Part shown: piece by piece, positions 63,783 through 64,000 of the stretch
Position numbering within the stretch: position 1 is the first letter of the stretch
Layout: each line of letters opens with the position of its first letter
Assembly: GCF_900166665.1 (NCBI RefSeq)
Contig: NZ_LT800494.1
Span: 2,361,590 to 2,425,589, forward strand
From: Cytobacillus gottheilii
Lineage (GTDB): Bacteria; Bacillota; Bacilli; Bacillales; Cytobacillaceae
DNA: 64,000 nt
Direction: 5' to 3'
Program-made: the position numbers and the translations under genes
Notes under the pieces: generated by a model
The model's database searches: none
Told to the model about the DNA's origin: nothing
The model's input: the letters and a program-made list of their open reading frames with translations, nothing else

Positions 63783-63827
63783 CAAAAAAAAGAGAAAAAC
63801 ACCATGTGATTTTTCACATGGTGTTTA
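63783..63827 (-). terminator. Terminator of the aconitase gene
   Basis: AAACACCATGTGA pairs with TCACATGGTGTTT around four T. Read leftward TTTCTCTTTTTTTTGG follows. A strong terminator 12 bases behind the aconitase stop. Confidence 0.85.
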
Positions 63828-63838
63828 GCATAATCCTA

Positions 63839-64000
63839 TTAGTTTGCAAGCTTTTCACGAAGAACCATTTGCAGGATTCCACCGTGACGGTAATAGTCAA
63901 TTTCAACTTCTGAATCAAAGCGAACAAGTGCTTCAAATGTTAATTTGTTGCCATCTTCGTCCGTTGCAGTGACTTGAACGAAATCACGAGGACGAACGCT
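63839..64000 (-). CDS. citB: Aconitate hydratase, C-terminal end only
   Basis: The right edge of the window cuts this gene. Only the last 53 residues are visible: [16 protein letters not shown], then [20 protein letters not shown] and MVLREKLAN. They match the C terminus of the large aconitase of the AcnA/CitB type, which isomerises citrate to isocitrate in the TCA cycle and may bind RNA. The synteny with yneN supports the identification. Confidence 0.93.
   Translation of the reverse strand, partial: SVRPRDFVQVTATDEDGNKLTFEALVRFDSEVEIDYYRHGGILQMVLREKLAN

Overview
The window is low-GC, roughly 64 kb of chromosome from a spore-forming member of the Bacillaceae. Two things show this. Small acid-soluble spore protein genes (sspN, tlp) are present. 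The right-hand part keeps the gene neighbourhood known from Bacillus subtilis around citB: aconitase, yneN, sspN, tlp, yneP, yneQ, yneR, plsY, a yneT-like gene, parE, parC and alsT. In this genome that block is interrupted by insertions and dispersed repeats. No rRNA, tRNA or CRISPR array was seen.

Layout. (1) 1-5406: five tightly overlapping plus-strand genes (ATP-grasp ligase cut by the window edge, OleD-like reductase, metallo-beta-lactamase-fold hydrolase, F390-synthetase-like adenylating enzyme, unknown GNAT-like protein) that look like an uncharacterised biosynthetic operon. (2) 5407-8100: accessory region with a tandem hairpin repeat, a probable IS605-type remnant, an Xre regulator, a frameshifted membrane gene and dispersed repeats. 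(3) 8144-17203: the methylcitrate cycle (prpC, prpD, prpB) followed by valine-catabolic genes (acyl-CoA dehydrogenase, mmsB, mmsA, 3-hydroxyisobutyryl-CoA hydrolase). Valine is broken down to propionyl-CoA, which the methylcitrate cycle turns into pyruvate. (4) 17539-19940: anaerobic ribonucleotide reductase nrdDG with a pair of NrdR boxes. (5) 20100-21600: an IS110-family element with a candidate bridge RNA. (6) 21971-25087: a diguanylate cyclase and a YcgR/YcgQ-like pair. (7) 25195-32574: a CdaR regulator divergent from an aldarate operon (DHDPS-family lyase, GntP permease, tartronate semialdehyde reductase, glucarate dehydratase, glycerate kinase). (8) 32903-39813: mixed genes including a BenE transporter, ilvD and a staygreen-family protein. 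(9) 40235-64000: the conserved alsT-parC-parE to aconitase block, with capA, brnQ, a GntR regulator, a HesB-like gene with an in-frame UGA, and a double-AAA ATPase.

The most striking single observation is the HesB-like gene at 53868-54161. Its frame is complete only if an internal UGA at the usual cysteine position is read through as selenocysteine, and a hairpin with the layout of a bacterial SECIS element lies just behind that UGA. The window also holds a family of about 320-bp repeats with terminal inverted repeats (AAGAGGCTGGGACA) in at least six places. Two copies have lost the same central GC-rich core between short direct repeats.

Regulatory sites that can be read from sequence are cre-like boxes before prpC and before the aldarate operon, inverted TTTGCCTAAA boxes in the cdaR intergenic region, NrdR boxes before nrdD, a LexA box before parE, and paired TATGCAATATATT boxes between brnQ and its divergent GntR gene.
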